A stretch of 64,000 nucleotides of DNA from an uncultured Bacteroidales bacterium (GTDB lineage Bacteria > Bacteroidota > Bacteroidia > Bacteroidales > UBA932): positions 61,155-125,154 of the forward strand of contig CAMQDS010000003.1 of NCBI GenBank assembly GCA_946999645.1, in the 5' to 3' direction. Shown piece by piece: positions 36,016 through 46,114 of this stretch. Position numbers and translations under genes: made by a program. The notes under the pieces were generated by a model. That model had not been told where the DNA came from. It saw only the letters and a list, made by a program, of their open reading frames with translations, and searched no databases. How positions within the stretch are numbered: position 1 is the stretch's first letter; each line of letters opens with the position of its first letter.

Positions 36016-36073
36016 AGTTTTAAATATATAAAACTAAAGACCGGTAATTGTCTTAATGACGGTTATCGGTCTT
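36016..36073 (+). promoter_or_regulatory. Two tandem hairpins between pflB and pflA
   Basis: Hairpin 1: AGTTTTA/TAAAACT (36016-36022 with 36029-36035), starting right after the pflB stop codon. Hairpin 2: AAGACCGGTAA with TTATCGGTCTT (36037-36047 with 36063-36073, one G-U, 15-nt loop). Neither is followed by a proper T-run, which suggests partial termination or mRNA 3'-end protection. Confidence 0.55.
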
Positions 36074-36086
36074 AAATTAAATAATA

Positions 36087-36824
36087 ATGGAAAGTATCTT
36101 AAAGGCTTCAGTTCACTCTGTTGAAACCTTCGGCTCTGTAGACGGTCCGGGAATACGTTTTGTAATCTTTCTAAAAGGTTGCAAAATGAGATGCAGATAT
36201 TGTCACAACCCAGACACATGGAAATACGATGAGAAAGATATGCGTTCTGCCGATGAATTACTCGACCAAGCAGTAAGATACAGAAGTTATTGGGGAAAGA
36301 CAGGAGGTATAACAGTAAGTGGAGGAGAAGCCCTCTTGCAACTTGATTTTATGATAGAATTGTTCCGTAAAGCAAAATCAATGGGCATACACACCACGTT
36401 AGATACTGCTGCACAACCATTTACAAGAGAAGAACCTTTTTTCTCAAAATTCAGAGAACTGCTTAATTATACAGATTTGATACTATTAGATATTAAACAT
36501 ATCGACAGTAAAGAGCATAAAAAACTTACAGGTTTCGGAAATGAAAATATATTGGACTGTGCCACATATCTATCTGAAATAGGAAAACCGGTATGGATAA
36601 GACATGTCCTTGTCCCTTCTATTACTGATAAAGATGAATATCTATACAAATTGAGAGATTTTTTATCAGGTCTTAAAAATATAGAAAAAATTGAGGTTCT
36701 CCCATACCATGCACTTGGAGTTTATAAATGGGAGCAGCTTGGTATACCATATACATTAAAAAACGAGACTCCCCCATCAAAAGAGAGAGTCCGTCATGCT
36801 GAAGAAATTTTAGGAGCAGTATAA
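36087..36824 (+). CDS. pflA: Pyruvate formate-lyase activating enzyme
   Basis: Radical SAM activase of 245 aa that puts the glycyl radical on PflB. The cluster motif is CKMRCRYC (CxxxCxxC), preceded by VDGPGIRFVIFLKG, and SGGEALLQ provides the SAM-binding glycines. No extra ferredoxin-like cysteine insert is present, so it is PflA proper rather than a YbiY or HpdA type. It lies 71 nt after pflB on the same strand with hairpins between. Confidence 0.95.
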   Translation: MESILKASVHSVETFGSVDGPGIRFVIFLKGCKMRCRYCHNPDTWKYDEKDMRSADELLDQAVRYRSYWGKTGGITVSGGEALLQLDFMIELFRKAKSMGIHTTLDTAAQPFTREEPFFSKFRELLNYTDLILLDIKHIDSKEHKKLTGFGNENILDCATYLSEIGKPVWIRHVLVPSITDKDEYLYKLRDFLSGLKNIEKIEVLPYHALGVYKWEQLGIPYTLKNETPPSKERVRHAEEILGAV

Positions 36825-36847
36825 TACTGTCCTAAATAATTGTCATA

Positions 36848-37270
36848 TTATTCCTTTATCGGAGTCCATACTGAATTTCTGCCTAACAATGAAACGCCTA
36901 TAAAGCCTCTCACCTTTAATTTTCCGTCAGGCATAAGAGTAAGTTTGCAACTATAGGTTTTGCCTGATTCTGGATCATAAATTGTTCCTTTTTCCCAAAC
37001 ATTTTTACCTGTATACACAAAATCTTTCAAAATAACTTTTCCTGCAACAAGTTTATTTCTTTCAGAGGCAACAGGATTTTTAGTGTCTTTTAGTCCAACA
37101 GTCCTTGTCCAGACCAATGTCCCATAAAATTTTTCTCCAGTCTTCTTTACTACTACTTTACCGCCTTTACCTTCGGTATAATATGTACCAATAAGACGAT
37201 CGGCTTCTTGTGCAGATAGTGCAGAAAAAAGGCCTAAAAACATAAGAATTGCAACTAATATTTTTTTCAT
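36848..37270 (-). CDS. DUF2147-family secreted protein
   Basis: Protein of 140 aa with a signal peptide ending SALSAQ. The mature part is all-beta and lipocalin-like: RLIGTYYTEGKGGKVVV, then KFYGTLVW, TYSCKLTL and a closing GRNSVWTPI. These are the marks of DUF2147; its role is unknown. It is monocistronic, convergent with pflA and divergent from the rsmH operon. Confidence 0.8.
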   Translation of the reverse strand: MKKILVAILMFLGLFSALSAQEADRLIGTYYTEGKGGKVVVKKTGEKFYGTLVWTRTVGLKDTKNPVASERNKLVAGKVILKDFVYTGKNVWEKGTIYDPESGKTYSCKLTLMPDGKLKVRGFIGVSLLGRNSVWTPIKE

Positions 37271-37380
37271 AATAACTAAGAATTTAATCTATTTCGTTTA
37301 ACTCTTCAAAAATTGTGCTGAAAGATAATAACAAGTTTTTGAAAATCATCTGGTAATAGAAAAAAATGGAAAAATATACC

Positions 37381-37388
37381 TATCTTTG
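37381..37388 (+). promoter_or_regulatory. -7 element for the dcw operon
   Basis: TATCTTTG matches TAnnTTTG, 26 nt upstream of the rsmH ATG. The expected -33 position has no TTTG. No mraZ gene or mraZ-type direct repeats are visible here. Confidence 0.45.
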
Positions 37389-37414
37389 TCAAAATGGCAT
37401 GAGAGGATTTGTGA

Positions 37415-38377
37415 ATGTCTGACTATCATATACCTGTTTTACTTAATGAGAGCATTTCGGCTCTCGTTTCCGATTTAGGGGGAACGTACATCGATGCAAC
37501 ATTTGGTGGCGGAGGTCACACCTCCGAAATACTTTCACGCCTAAATGAAAGTGGAAAGGTTATAGCATTTGACAGGGATAATGATGCAATAAAAAACAGG
37601 CTAAAAGACAATAGACTTATTCTTATACACAATAATTTCAGGTTCATACACAACTATATGATGTTTGAGGCTTATAAAGAAGGGTTGGGAGAAAAACAGA
37701 TATTCGCTGATGGTATTCTTGCTGATTTGGGAGTTTCATCGCATCAATTTGACACTGCTGAAAGAGGATTTTCATTTAGGTATGATGCTCCGTTAGATAT
37801 GAGGATGAATACAGAGTCAGATATAACGGCTGCAGACATCATTAACGGATATGAAGCTGATGAATTGGAAAAAGTCATGAGAATTTATGGAGAGGTGGAT
37901 AATGCCAAGCGTTTGACATCGCTAATAATTGCAGCAAGAGCCAAACAGAAAATCACGACTACCTTTGAGTTGGGGAAAGCCATAGATTCAGTAATTCCTA
38001 AGATAGCGGGACACAAGTACTTAGCAAAAGTATATCAAGGACTTAGAATAGAAGTTAATCAGGAAATGAAATCCCTTGAGAAATTTCTTGAAGGAGCAAC
38101 ACTCTCATTGAAAGAAGGAGGCAGACTTGTTATTATAACATATCAATCTCTTGAAGACAGGATGGTAAAGAACTTTATACGTACAGGGAATATTGAAGGC
38201 AGAGTACAAAAGGATTTCTATGGAAATTCTTTTACTCCACTCGAGGCAATCAATAAAAAGCCGATTCTTCCCAAAGAAAGTGAAATTGCCTCAAACACAA
38301 GAGCCAGAAGTGCAAAATTGAGAATAGCTGCAAAACTGCAAACTACAAAAGTAACTGTTGGAAATGAAAGCTTCTGA
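37415..38377 (+). CDS. rsmH: 16S rRNA (cytosine1402-N4)-methyltransferase
   Basis: SAM-dependent methyltransferase of 320 aa acting on C1402 of 16S rRNA with RsmI. It begins with DYHIPVLLNESI, has SAM motif I DATFGGGGHT, then ILADLGVSSHQFD and a C-terminal NTRARSAKLRIA. It opens the division and cell-wall operon, a position usually held by mraZ followed by rsmH; mraZ is missing. The next gene overlaps its 3' end by 14 nt. Confidence 0.95.
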   Translation: MSDYHIPVLLNESISALVSDLGGTYIDATFGGGGHTSEILSRLNESGKVIAFDRDNDAIKNRLKDNRLILIHNNFRFIHNYMMFEAYKEGLGEKQIFADGILADLGVSSHQFDTAERGFSFRYDAPLDMRMNTESDITAADIINGYEADELEKVMRIYGEVDNAKRLTSLIIAARAKQKITTTFELGKAIDSVIPKIAGHKYLAKVYQGLRIEVNQEMKSLEKFLEGATLSLKEGGRLVIITYQSLEDRMVKNFIRTGNIEGRVQKDFYGNSFTPLEAINKKPILPKESEIASNTRARSAKLRIAAKLQTTKVTVGNESF

Positions 38378-38699
38378 TTTATTTAGGCATTTAAAAAACA
38401 TATTCAGTCAGATTCTGAGAGCGGAATTTCTTGTTATGGACTGTGAAAAATATTTTATTCACATCATCTATACTTTCTTTCTTATGTGGATGATGATATG
38501 GATAAGTATCAAGGTAGAGAACACTTTAGTAGCAGTTGAAAAAAATAAAGTTATTCTGAATGACATGAAAATATATAATGCACAAAAGACTGTGCAATTA
38601 GTAAGTCTTAATAGGATAACAAAGGTTGAGAAACTTCTTAAAGATAATGCTTCTGAAGTGACATTTCCAGTTAAACCTGCCGATAAACTCGATAAATAA
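38364..38699 (+). CDS. ftsL: FtsL-like cell division protein
   Basis: Small bitopic protein of 111 aa: a cytoplasmic N-terminus of about 35 residues, one membrane helix (about 36-53, IIYTFFLMWMMIWISI), then a short coiled-coil-like periplasmic part. Sequence is not recognisable as FtsL by itself; size, topology and position between rsmH and ftsI make the call. I chose the ATG at 38364, since the alternative 6 nt upstream is a TTG. It should bridge FtsQ and FtsW-FtsI at the septum. Confidence 0.72.
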   Translation: MKASDLFRHLKNIFSQILRAEFLVMDCEKYFIHIIYTFFLMWMMIWISIKVENTLVAVEKNKVILNDMKIYNAQKTVQLVSLNRITKVEKLLKDNASEVTFPVKPADKLDK

Positions 38700-38710
38700 T
38701 TGACCTGTCT

Positions 38711-40600
38711 ATGCAACCCAAAGAAGAAAATACGCAAAAAGATTTAATCAGCAGGGCTTTATATGCCTTTTATCTGCTTTTTCTTCTCGCTGCAGTTGTC
38801 GTTATATTTAGAATAATTTACATTCAGATGTTCTATGAGCCTGATCAGAGTTTTTCAGGCTATTTCAGGCCCAAAAGTATAAAGGAAAAACTCGAACCAG
38901 AGAGAGGAGCCATTATCGCTTGTGATGGACGTTTGTTGGCAGTTTCAACGCCTATGTATCAAATCTATATGGATTGTGCAATAAGGAAAGGAGAACTTAC
39001 AAAAGAAGAAGAAGGCGAATGGAGGGAAAAAGCAAAGAATCTATCTGAAGGACTTTCAAAAATTTTTGCAGATAAACCTTCTAAATATTACTATTCTATA
39101 ATAATGAATGGTAGAAAGAAAGGAAGCAGATATGTCAAAATAGGGAAAGCAGTTGATCATGAAACCCTACAGAGCATAAAAAGATTGCCGCTTTTTAACG
39201 AAGGACGCTATAAAAGCGGAATGATTATAGAAAAGACAGATACTCGCCAGTATCCTTATGGTACTCTTGCAAGAAGAACTATAGGCTATGTAAAAGATAA
39301 TAAAAGGAGCAACGGCAACAACAAAATCGGTCTTGAAGGTCGCTATGACTACATACTACATGGCAAAGAAGGTTATGAATGGATGAGAGTCACTGATGGT
39401 AAAGCGGTTATACCTAACGTAGACAGTGCAAGTGTAAAAGCAAAAGATGGAATGGATCTTAGGACGACACTTGATGTAGATATTCAAGACATTGCAGATA
39501 ATGCACTTAGAAATCAAATTGAAGATAATCCTAAGATAGAGGGTGGCTGTGTTATTGTAATGGATGTAAAGACAGGAGCAATAAGGGCAATGGTTAATCT
39601 ACTCAGAGATAGCCTAAGCGGAAGGATGTTCGAAAGTTATAATATGACAGTGGGAAGATGCGGAGAACCTGGATCCGTATTTAAGGCAACCACTCTCATG
39701 TCATTATTGGAAGACGGTAAAGTTGGACTTCGTGATATGGTTCCCACAAATCATGGAGATATTAAAGGATTCAAGAGAGATCAGCATATTGCAGATTATG
39801 AAAGAGAAAAAAATACAGATAAAATGTCTGTTCTTCATGGCTTTGAAATATCTTCCAACTATATTTTCCGCAAATTGGCGATAGATAACTATGGTAACAA
39901 TCCAAAGAAAATGATAGACAAGCTATATAAATATAGACTTGGAGAAGTGTATGATTTCGATTTGGATGGTTTAAAATCACCTACAATACCGTCCCCTAAG
40001 TCAAAATACTGGAGTTCAACAGATTTAGGCTCTATAGCCATAGGATATTCGGTGTCTGAAACCCCTTTGCATATTATTACATTCTATAATGCCATTGCAA
40101 ACAGAGGGAAAATGATGAAACCATATTTAGTAGAAAGCGTAGAAGAGACAGGTATTGTAAGGGAAAAATATGGACCCAGTGTTTTGAGCAATTCTATTTG
40201 TTCAAAAACTACAGCAGATTCCCTCACTTACGCACTAACGCGTGTTACAGAAGAAGGAACAGGAAAAATAAGGCTTAAAGGAGCCTTAAGCAGTATTGCA
40301 GGAAAAACAGGAACGGCAAGAATTGTCCTTGATCCAAAATATACCCGAAAAAGCCACAATCCTTACCAAGACGAAAATGGAAGACGCCAATATCAAGCCA
40401 CTTTTGTTGGTTTTTTCCCTGCAGAAAAACCTAAATATTCGGCTATTGTAGTAATATACTCCAACCTTAACAGAGAAATTTTTTATGGAGGAACACTACC
40501 GGCTATGGCTTTTAGAGAGATAGTAGACAAGATAATTGCCATAGATCCAAATAATGGTAAAACAATAACAAAAGAAGGCTCAGTGCCTAAATGGGATTAA
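38711..40600 (+). CDS. ftsI: Septal peptidoglycan transpeptidase (class B PBP)
   Basis: Penicillin-binding protein of 629 aa. One N-terminal membrane helix (about 17-40) is followed by the dimerisation domain with LEPERGAIIACDGRLLA. The transpeptidase domain has SVFK (Ser322 nucleophile, Lys325), SSN (381-383) and KTG (532-534). It ends soon after the catalytic domain, without the C-terminal PASTA domain that many Bacteroidota FtsI proteins carry. It crosslinks septal wall with FtsW. Starts 11 nt after ftsL, ends 4 nt before murE. Confidence 0.93.
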   Translation: MQPKEENTQKDLISRALYAFYLLFLLAAVVVIFRIIYIQMFYEPDQSFSGYFRPKSIKEKLEPERGAIIACDGRLLAVSTPMYQIYMDCAIRKGELTKEEEGEWREKAKNLSEGLSKIFADKPSKYYYSIIMNGRKKGSRYVKIGKAVDHETLQSIKRLPLFNEGRYKSGMIIEKTDTRQYPYGTLARRTIGYVKDNKRSNGNNKIGLEGRYDYILHGKEGYEWMRVTDGKAVIPNVDSASVKAKDGMDLRTTLDVDIQDIADNALRNQIEDNPKIEGGCVIVMDVKTGAIRAMVNLLRDSLSGRMFESYNMTVGRCGEPGSVFKATTLMSLLEDGKVGLRDMVPTNHGDIKGFKRDQHIADYEREKNTDKMSVLHGFEISSNYIFRKLAIDNYGNNPKKMIDKLYKYRLGEVYDFDLDGLKSPTIPSPKSKYWSSTDLGSIAIGYSVSETPLHIITFYNAIANRGKMMKPYLVESVEETGIVREKYGPSVLSNSICSKTTADSLTYALTRVTEEGTGKIRLKGALSSIAGKTGTARIVLDPKYTRKSHNPYQDENGRRQYQATFVGFFPAEKPKYSAIVVIYSNLNREIFYGGTLPAMAFREIVDKIIAIDPNNGKTITKEGSVPKWD

Positions 40601-40604
40601 TACA

Positions 40605-42086
40605 GTGAAAAAGTTAAAAGACATATTAACAGGATGCGGAGTCATTGAAATCAGAGGAAATGAAGATGTAGAAATTTCCTCTATATGTGCAGATTCACGC
40701 AAAGTAATTTCTAATTCATTGTTCATTGCAGTGAAAGGTTTTGCCAGTGATGGGCATAACTATATAAAAACTGCTTTTGAAAAAGGTGCAAAGGCGGTAA
40801 TTTATGAAGATGAAACCGCTTTAACAGAGCAACTTAAAGATATTTCTAAAACAGAAATAACACTTGTAAAAGTAGCCTCATCAAGACATGCTGAAGCAAT
40901 AGCAGCCACAAATTTCTTTGATAGGCCATCGGAAAAACTGACCCTCATAGGAATTACTGGGACAAATGGCAAGACAACCACAGTTACCTTGCTTTACAAC
41001 CTTTTTATGAGCCTTGGATATAATTGTGGGCTTTTATCTACAATTGCCAACTACGTGGGTAAAAAAATGTTGGAAACAGAAAATACCACAGCAGATCCTA
41101 TAACAATCAATTCACTAATGTCAGATATGGTGAATGAAGGCTGTGAATACTGTTTCATGGAAGTAAGTTCTATAGGACTGGCACAAGAACGTGTAAGCGG
41201 ACTGAAATTTAAGATAGGCATATTCTCAAATCTTACACATGACCATTTAGACTATCATAAAACTTTTAAAGAATACCTTAGATGTAAAAAACTTTTCTTT
41301 GATAATCTTCCTGAAGATGCTTACGCCGTCACCAATATTGATGACAAAAACGGTATGGTGATGGTTCAGAATACAAAAGCAAAAATAGTTACTTATTCTT
41401 GCAAAGGCATTGCTGACCACACAGTAAGAATAATAGAAGAAAGTTTTGACGGAATGCAGTTGCGTATTGATGGCAAAGATGTATGGACTTCTCTTATAGG
41501 AAGACACAATGCCTATAATATACTTGCAATATATACAGCAGCAATACTTGCTGGAGCAAAAGAAGATGAAGCTTTGATAGCAATAAGTAAATTAATGCCA
41601 GCAAAAGGACGGCTTGAAATACTCAGAGGTCCGAGAAACCTTTCTGTGATAATTGATTATGCTCATACTCCAGACGCAATGGAAAACGTACTAAGGACGT
41701 TAAGAGAAATTGCACCTGAGAAAAAACTGATATGTCTATTTGGATGTGGCGGAGACAGAGACAAGACTAAACGTCCTGAAATGGCAAAAGTTGCAGAAGA
41801 TTTTGCTGACAGCATATTTGTCACCTCCGATAATAGCCGCACAGAAAACACGGAAGATATAATGAACGATATAAGAAGCGGTTTTTCAAAAGACGGCTTA
41901 GCAAAAGCGTTATTCATATCTGACAGAAAAGAGGCAATCCGTACTGCAATCACGCTTGCACCTGCAGGATCGACAATACTTTTAGCAGGAAAAGGTCATG
42001 AGACCTATCAGATAATAGGAAAAGAACACAGACATTTCGATGAAAGAGAAATTGTCAGTGAAACGTTTGACAATATTATAAAATAA
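40605..42086 (+). CDS. murE: UDP-MurNAc-L-Ala-D-Glu:diamino acid ligase
   Basis: Mur ligase of 493 aa that adds the third stem-peptide residue. ADSRKV starts the UDP-binding domain, the ATP loop is [11 protein letters not shown], and the C-terminal domain holds the amino-acid motif, here DNSR rather than the DNPR common in meso-DAP enzymes; the Arg that contacts DAP is kept. So meso-DAP or a related diamino acid is likely. It begins with GTG, 4 nt after ftsI, and ends 1 nt before mraY. Confidence 0.94.
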   Translation: MKKLKDILTGCGVIEIRGNEDVEISSICADSRKVISNSLFIAVKGFASDGHNYIKTAFEKGAKAVIYEDETALTEQLKDISKTEITLVKVASSRHAEAIAATNFFDRPSEKLTLIGITGTNGKTTTVTLLYNLFMSLGYNCGLLSTIANYVGKKMLETENTTADPITINSLMSDMVNEGCEYCFMEVSSIGLAQERVSGLKFKIGIFSNLTHDHLDYHKTFKEYLRCKKLFFDNLPEDAYAVTNIDDKNGMVMVQNTKAKIVTYSCKGIADHTVRIIEESFDGMQLRIDGKDVWTSLIGRHNAYNILAIYTAAILAGAKEDEALIAISKLMPAKGRLEILRGPRNLSVIIDYAHTPDAMENVLRTLREIAPEKKLICLFGCGGDRDKTKRPEMAKVAEDFADSIFVTSDNSRTENTEDIMNDIRSGFSKDGLAKALFISDRKEAIRTAITLAPAGSTILLAGKGHETYQIIGKEHRHFDEREIVSETFDNIIK

Positions 42087-42087
42087 T

Positions 42088-43389
42088 ATGATTTATCATC
42101 TGTTCGAATATCTTAAGCAATATGACATACCAGGACAGGGCTTGTTCGGCTACCTGTCTTTTAGAGCTATGTTAGCAAGCGTTACCGCTATGCTTATAGC
42201 ATTTTTTGCAGGAAAACACATAATTGCCTGGCTGCAAAAAAAGCAGATTGGCGAAACAATACGCAACCTCGGACTTGAGGGGCAACTACAGAAAAAGGGC
42301 ACACCTACAATGGGAGGTATTATCATAATACTATCCATCCTTGTTCCAGTTCTACTTTTCAGTAACCTGACCAATATCTACATTATACTATTGATAATAA
42401 CCACTATATGGTGTGGTGGCATTGGATTTTTAGATGATTACATAAAAGTTTTCAGACACAATAAAGAGGGGCTTAACGGAAGGTGGAAACTAATTCTACA
42501 AGTGATACTCGGCTTTATAATCGGTCTTACAGTTTGCTTTAGTAATAATATTGTTGTAAGGGAAGACATAAAAGTAAAAGCTGATAAAAATATAGCCGAA
42601 ATGCAACAAGACACTCTGAACGTAGATTCTGAAATTCCTATTCAAACTGGAGAATGGAAGTCTGAAGATGTTGTAAAGAGTACTAAAACAACCCTGCCAT
42701 TTCTAAAAAATCATGAATTTGATTATAAATTTTTATCTCCTTTTAAAGGGATAAGTGGATGGTACTCAAAATGGGCAATATATGTACTTATGATAGTTGT
42801 CGTAATTACGGCTTGTTCAAACGGAACTAATCTAACTGACGGGATAGACGGACTTTCTTCAGGCACTTCAGCAATTGTGGGAGTCGTAATCGGCATCTTT
42901 GCATGGTTAAGCGGAAACCTTATTAACTCTCAGTACCTCAATATTATGTACATTCCTGGAACTGGAGAAATAGCAATCTTTATGTCTGCTTTTGTGGGGG
43001 CATTAATTGGATTTCTTTGGTATAATTCCTATCCAGCACAAGTATTCATGGGAGATACAGGAAGTCTTACAATAGGCGGAATAATAGGAGTCAGCGCAAT
43101 ACTTGTCAGAAAAGAATTGCTCCTTCCTATACTTTGCGGTATATTTTTAGTTGAAAGTCTTTCTGTTATAATACAAAGATATTATTTCAAATACACAAAA
43201 CTCAGATACGGAGAAGGGAGGAGAATTTTTAAGATGGCACCTCTCCATCATCATTTTCAAAAAGAAGGGATACCTGCTATTATACAAAAACCTTTAAAGG
43301 CAATCCCGGAATCAAAAATAGTTACAAGATTTTGGATTATAGGTATAATATTGGCAGTGGCAACATTGGCTTTATTAAAGGTTAGATAA
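42088..43389 (+). CDS. mraY: Phospho-MurNAc-pentapeptide transferase
   Basis: Polytopic enzyme of 433 aa that makes lipid I on undecaprenyl phosphate. Motifs [16 protein letters not shown] and [12 protein letters not shown] carry the catalytic Asp residues, and the C-terminal MAPLHHHF motif is present. A polar insertion (about residues 158-225, between two membrane helices) makes it longer than the roughly 360-aa E. coli enzyme; such an insert is common in Bacteroidota. It is tightly packed after murE. Confidence 0.95.
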   Translation: MIYHLFEYLKQYDIPGQGLFGYLSFRAMLASVTAMLIAFFAGKHIIAWLQKKQIGETIRNLGLEGQLQKKGTPTMGGIIIILSILVPVLLFSNLTNIYIILLIITTIWCGGIGFLDDYIKVFRHNKEGLNGRWKLILQVILGFIIGLTVCFSNNIVVREDIKVKADKNIAEMQQDTLNVDSEIPIQTGEWKSEDVVKSTKTTLPFLKNHEFDYKFLSPFKGISGWYSKWAIYVLMIVVVITACSNGTNLTDGIDGLSSGTSAIVGVVIGIFAWLSGNLINSQYLNIMYIPGTGEIAIFMSAFVGALIGFLWYNSYPAQVFMGDTGSLTIGGIIGVSAILVRKELLLPILCGIFLVESLSVIIQRYYFKYTKLRYGEGRRIFKMAPLHHHFQKEGIPAIIQKPLKAIPESKIVTRFWIIGIILAVATLALLKVR

Positions 43390-43400
43390 TTTGTTAGTAT

Positions 43401-44741
43401 ATGTCAAGAATTGTAATACTTGGAGGAGCAGAAAGCGGCACTGGAGCTGCTGTTTTGGCAAAAGTTAAAGGATATGACGTTTTCCTTTCAGATATGGGGG
43501 AAATAGCTCCACAATATATTGAGACGCTAAAAAAATGGGATATACCCTTTGAAGAAGGACATCATACTGAAAGCCTCATTTTGAATGCAGATGAGATAAT
43601 CAAAAGTCCTGGTATTCCAGACTCAGCTGCAATCATCAAGAAAGTCATTGAACATAAAATTCATATAATTTCAGAAATAGAATTTGCAGGGAGATACGAC
43701 AAGGCAAAAAAGATTTGTATTACAGGAAGTAATGGCAAAACAACCACCACTTCCCTTATCTACTATCTATTGTGTCGTGCTGGGCTTAATGTAGGACTTG
43801 GAGGAAACATAGGTAAAAGTTATGCCCTTCAAGTTGCCACAGAACATTTTGATTACTATGTCTTAGAAATAAGTAGTTTTCAATTGGATAACTGCTATGA
43901 TTTTAGACCTGATATTGCAATTATCACAAATATCACTCCCGACCATTTAGATCGGTACGATTATAAGTTAGAAAATTACGTAAAAGCTAAATTTAGGATA
44001 ATCAGGAATTTAAGGGCAGAGGATTGTTTCATCTTCGATTCAGATGACGAAATAACAATCAGGCATCTAAGTCAAATAATAACTCAAGCCAAAAAACTTC
44101 CATTTTCTCAAAAAGAAGAAGTAAAACAAGGTGCTTTTATTAAAGATGACAAAATAGTAGTAAAGTATGAAAATACTGAATGCGATGTCTATCTTAATGA
44201 ACTTGCACTTGGGGGAAAACACAATATATACAATTCAATGGCTGCAGCTATTGCGGCAAAGGCTACAGGAATAGACAATGACACAATCAAAGAATCTCTT
44301 GAAACCTTTAAACCGATAGAGCATAGACTAGAACCTGTACTTAGTGTAAAGGGTGTACTATATATCAATGACTCAAAAGCGACAAATGTAGATGCAGCAT
44401 GGTATGCCCTTGAATGTCAAACCCGACCTGTAATATGGATTGTAGGAGGAAAGGATAAAGGAAATGATTATAGTACAATCAAGGATATAGTTAAAGAAAA
44501 GGTAAAAGCGATTGTATGTTTGGGAATTGACAATCGAAAAATACACGAAGCCTTTGAAGATATTGTAGGAAAGGAGAATATAACCGATACTACATCCGCC
44601 GAAGAAGCAGTACATGCTGCACAAAAATTTGCAGTTGATGGAGATGTGGTCTTGCTAAGTCCTTGTTGTGCAAGTTTTGACCTTTTCACATGCTACGAAG
44701 AAAGAGGAGAAAAATTTAAAGAAGCAGTAAGAAAATTATAG
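43401..44741 (+). CDS. murD: UDP-MurNAc-L-alanine:D-glutamate ligase
   Basis: Mur ligase of 446 aa adding D-Glu to UDP-MurNAc-L-Ala. The N-terminal Rossmann loop is LGGAESGTG, the ATP loop is ITGSNGKTTTT, and the central EISSFQLD and NITPDHLDRY are typical of MurD. It sits between mraY (11 nt) and ftsW (13 nt). No anomaly. Confidence 0.95.
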   Translation: MSRIVILGGAESGTGAAVLAKVKGYDVFLSDMGEIAPQYIETLKKWDIPFEEGHHTESLILNADEIIKSPGIPDSAAIIKKVIEHKIHIISEIEFAGRYDKAKKICITGSNGKTTTTSLIYYLLCRAGLNVGLGGNIGKSYALQVATEHFDYYVLEISSFQLDNCYDFRPDIAIITNITPDHLDRYDYKLENYVKAKFRIIRNLRAEDCFIFDSDDEITIRHLSQIITQAKKLPFSQKEEVKQGAFIKDDKIVVKYENTECDVYLNELALGGKHNIYNSMAAAIAAKATGIDNDTIKESLETFKPIEHRLEPVLSVKGVLYINDSKATNVDAAWYALECQTRPVIWIVGGKDKGNDYSTIKDIVKEKVKAIVCLGIDNRKIHEAFEDIVGKENITDTTSAEEAVHAAQKFAVDGDVVLLSPCCASFDLFTCYEERGEKFKEAVRKL

Positions 44742-44754
44742 AGCATTTAGAATT

Positions 44755-46107
44755 ATGGCAGATAGGTATAGTAAGAAAGGCTTTTGGAATCTCGTTCATA
44801 ACTTTGAAGGTGACAAAGTTATATGGATGATTGTGCTTATACTTATTATGTTTTCCATTCTTGCCATTTCTTCTTCAACTCCACTGTTAGCACTACAGAC
44901 AAACAGCACTAGGTTGGCTATAATAAGGGGACAATTAATGATTGTTTCATTAGGACTTTTCTTCATAATACTCATATACAATATTAAAAGTATAGGTTTC
45001 ATACGAAGATTATCTCAACTTGGTTATGCCTTATCTTTTTTCCTGCTTTTCTGTTTACTCATACATATAAGACTACCTTTTTTCAAGGCATTAGTAATAA
45101 ATAACGCATATCGAGTTATTTTAATAGGGGGATTCCAACTACATGTGTTTGAGGTAGTTAAAATTGCTATGATAATGTATCTCGCCTGGGCTGTAGATGC
45201 TTATAAGAGGGACGACTTTGTAATAGCAAACCTATTGTCAAAGACACAATACTTTGCCTTCATGGGAAAAGATTTCTGGAAAAAGGCCGTATACATATAT
45301 ATTCCTATATTGACTGTATGTGTTATGACAATCGGTGGAAGTATGTCAAGTGCCCTTTTTATTGGAATGATAATGGGTATCACTATACTCATAGGAGGAA
45401 TTAAAATAAAAGAGCTAATTCCTTTCATATTTATAGCAATTATATTGATTGCAGGTTGTATAGGTATCCATTATGTATCAGGAGGAAAACTATTCAAACA
45501 TGTAGGAAGTGCAATAAATCGAATAGGAAACAATCCAGAACAGGAACTAAAAGATGCCGTAGGTACTGCTGACTTCAATAAACTGTTAGATAAGTATCGT
45601 CAGCCGATAAGTGCAAAGGTGGCCGTGAGTGAAGGAGGTCTAATCGGAAAAGGTCCAGGAAAAAGCACACAACGATATATTGTTCCAATTATGTTTGAGG
45701 ACTATATGTATGCATTCATAATAGAGGAATATGGATTATTTGGGGCAATGATCATTTTAATATTATATGGTAGTCTGCTGGCAAGAGGAGCAATCGTTGC
45801 GAAACATTGTGGAGGTATTTTTTCCAAAACAACAATAGCTGGACTGATAATGCTGATTTCCGGACAGGCTCTATTACACATATTAATAAACGTCGATCTC
45901 GGGCCTCTTACAGGTCAGACCTTACCAATGATAAGTCACGGAAACAGTTCTTTTATAATGTTCAGTATTGCTTTCGGCATAATATTATCGATAAGCAGAA
46001 TGGCAAAAAATAAGATTGAACTTGAGACTAAGAAAATTAATGATAATATACCAACTGACGAGATACGAGAGAGAATGAGAGATTTAAGCCAGGTAGACTA
46101 TTTATAA
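44755..46107 (+). CDS. ftsW: Septal peptidoglycan glycosyltransferase FtsW (SEDS)
   Basis: SEDS-family membrane protein of 450 aa with about ten membrane helices. It polymerises lipid II at the septum with FtsI. An AISSSTPLL segment follows the first helix. The large extracytoplasmic loop contains YRQPISAKVAVSEGGLIGKGPG, and GQTLPMISHGNSS matches the conserved C-terminal SEDS signature. The cytoplasmic tail is charged. Position between murD and murG makes FtsW rather than RodA. Confidence 0.93.
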   Translation: MADRYSKKGFWNLVHNFEGDKVIWMIVLILIMFSILAISSSTPLLALQTNSTRLAIIRGQLMIVSLGLFFIILIYNIKSIGFIRRLSQLGYALSFFLLFCLLIHIRLPFFKALVINNAYRVILIGGFQLHVFEVVKIAMIMYLAWAVDAYKRDDFVIANLLSKTQYFAFMGKDFWKKAVYIYIPILTVCVMTIGGSMSSALFIGMIMGITILIGGIKIKELIPFIFIAIILIAGCIGIHYVSGGKLFKHVGSAINRIGNNPEQELKDAVGTADFNKLLDKYRQPISAKVAVSEGGLIGKGPGKSTQRYIVPIMFEDYMYAFIIEEYGLFGAMIILILYGSLLARGAIVAKHCGGIFSKTTIAGLIMLISGQALLHILINVDLGPLTGQTLPMISHGNSSFIMFSIAFGIILSISRMAKNKIELETKKINDNIPTDEIRERMRDLSQVDYL

Positions 46108-46114
46108 TAAAATT

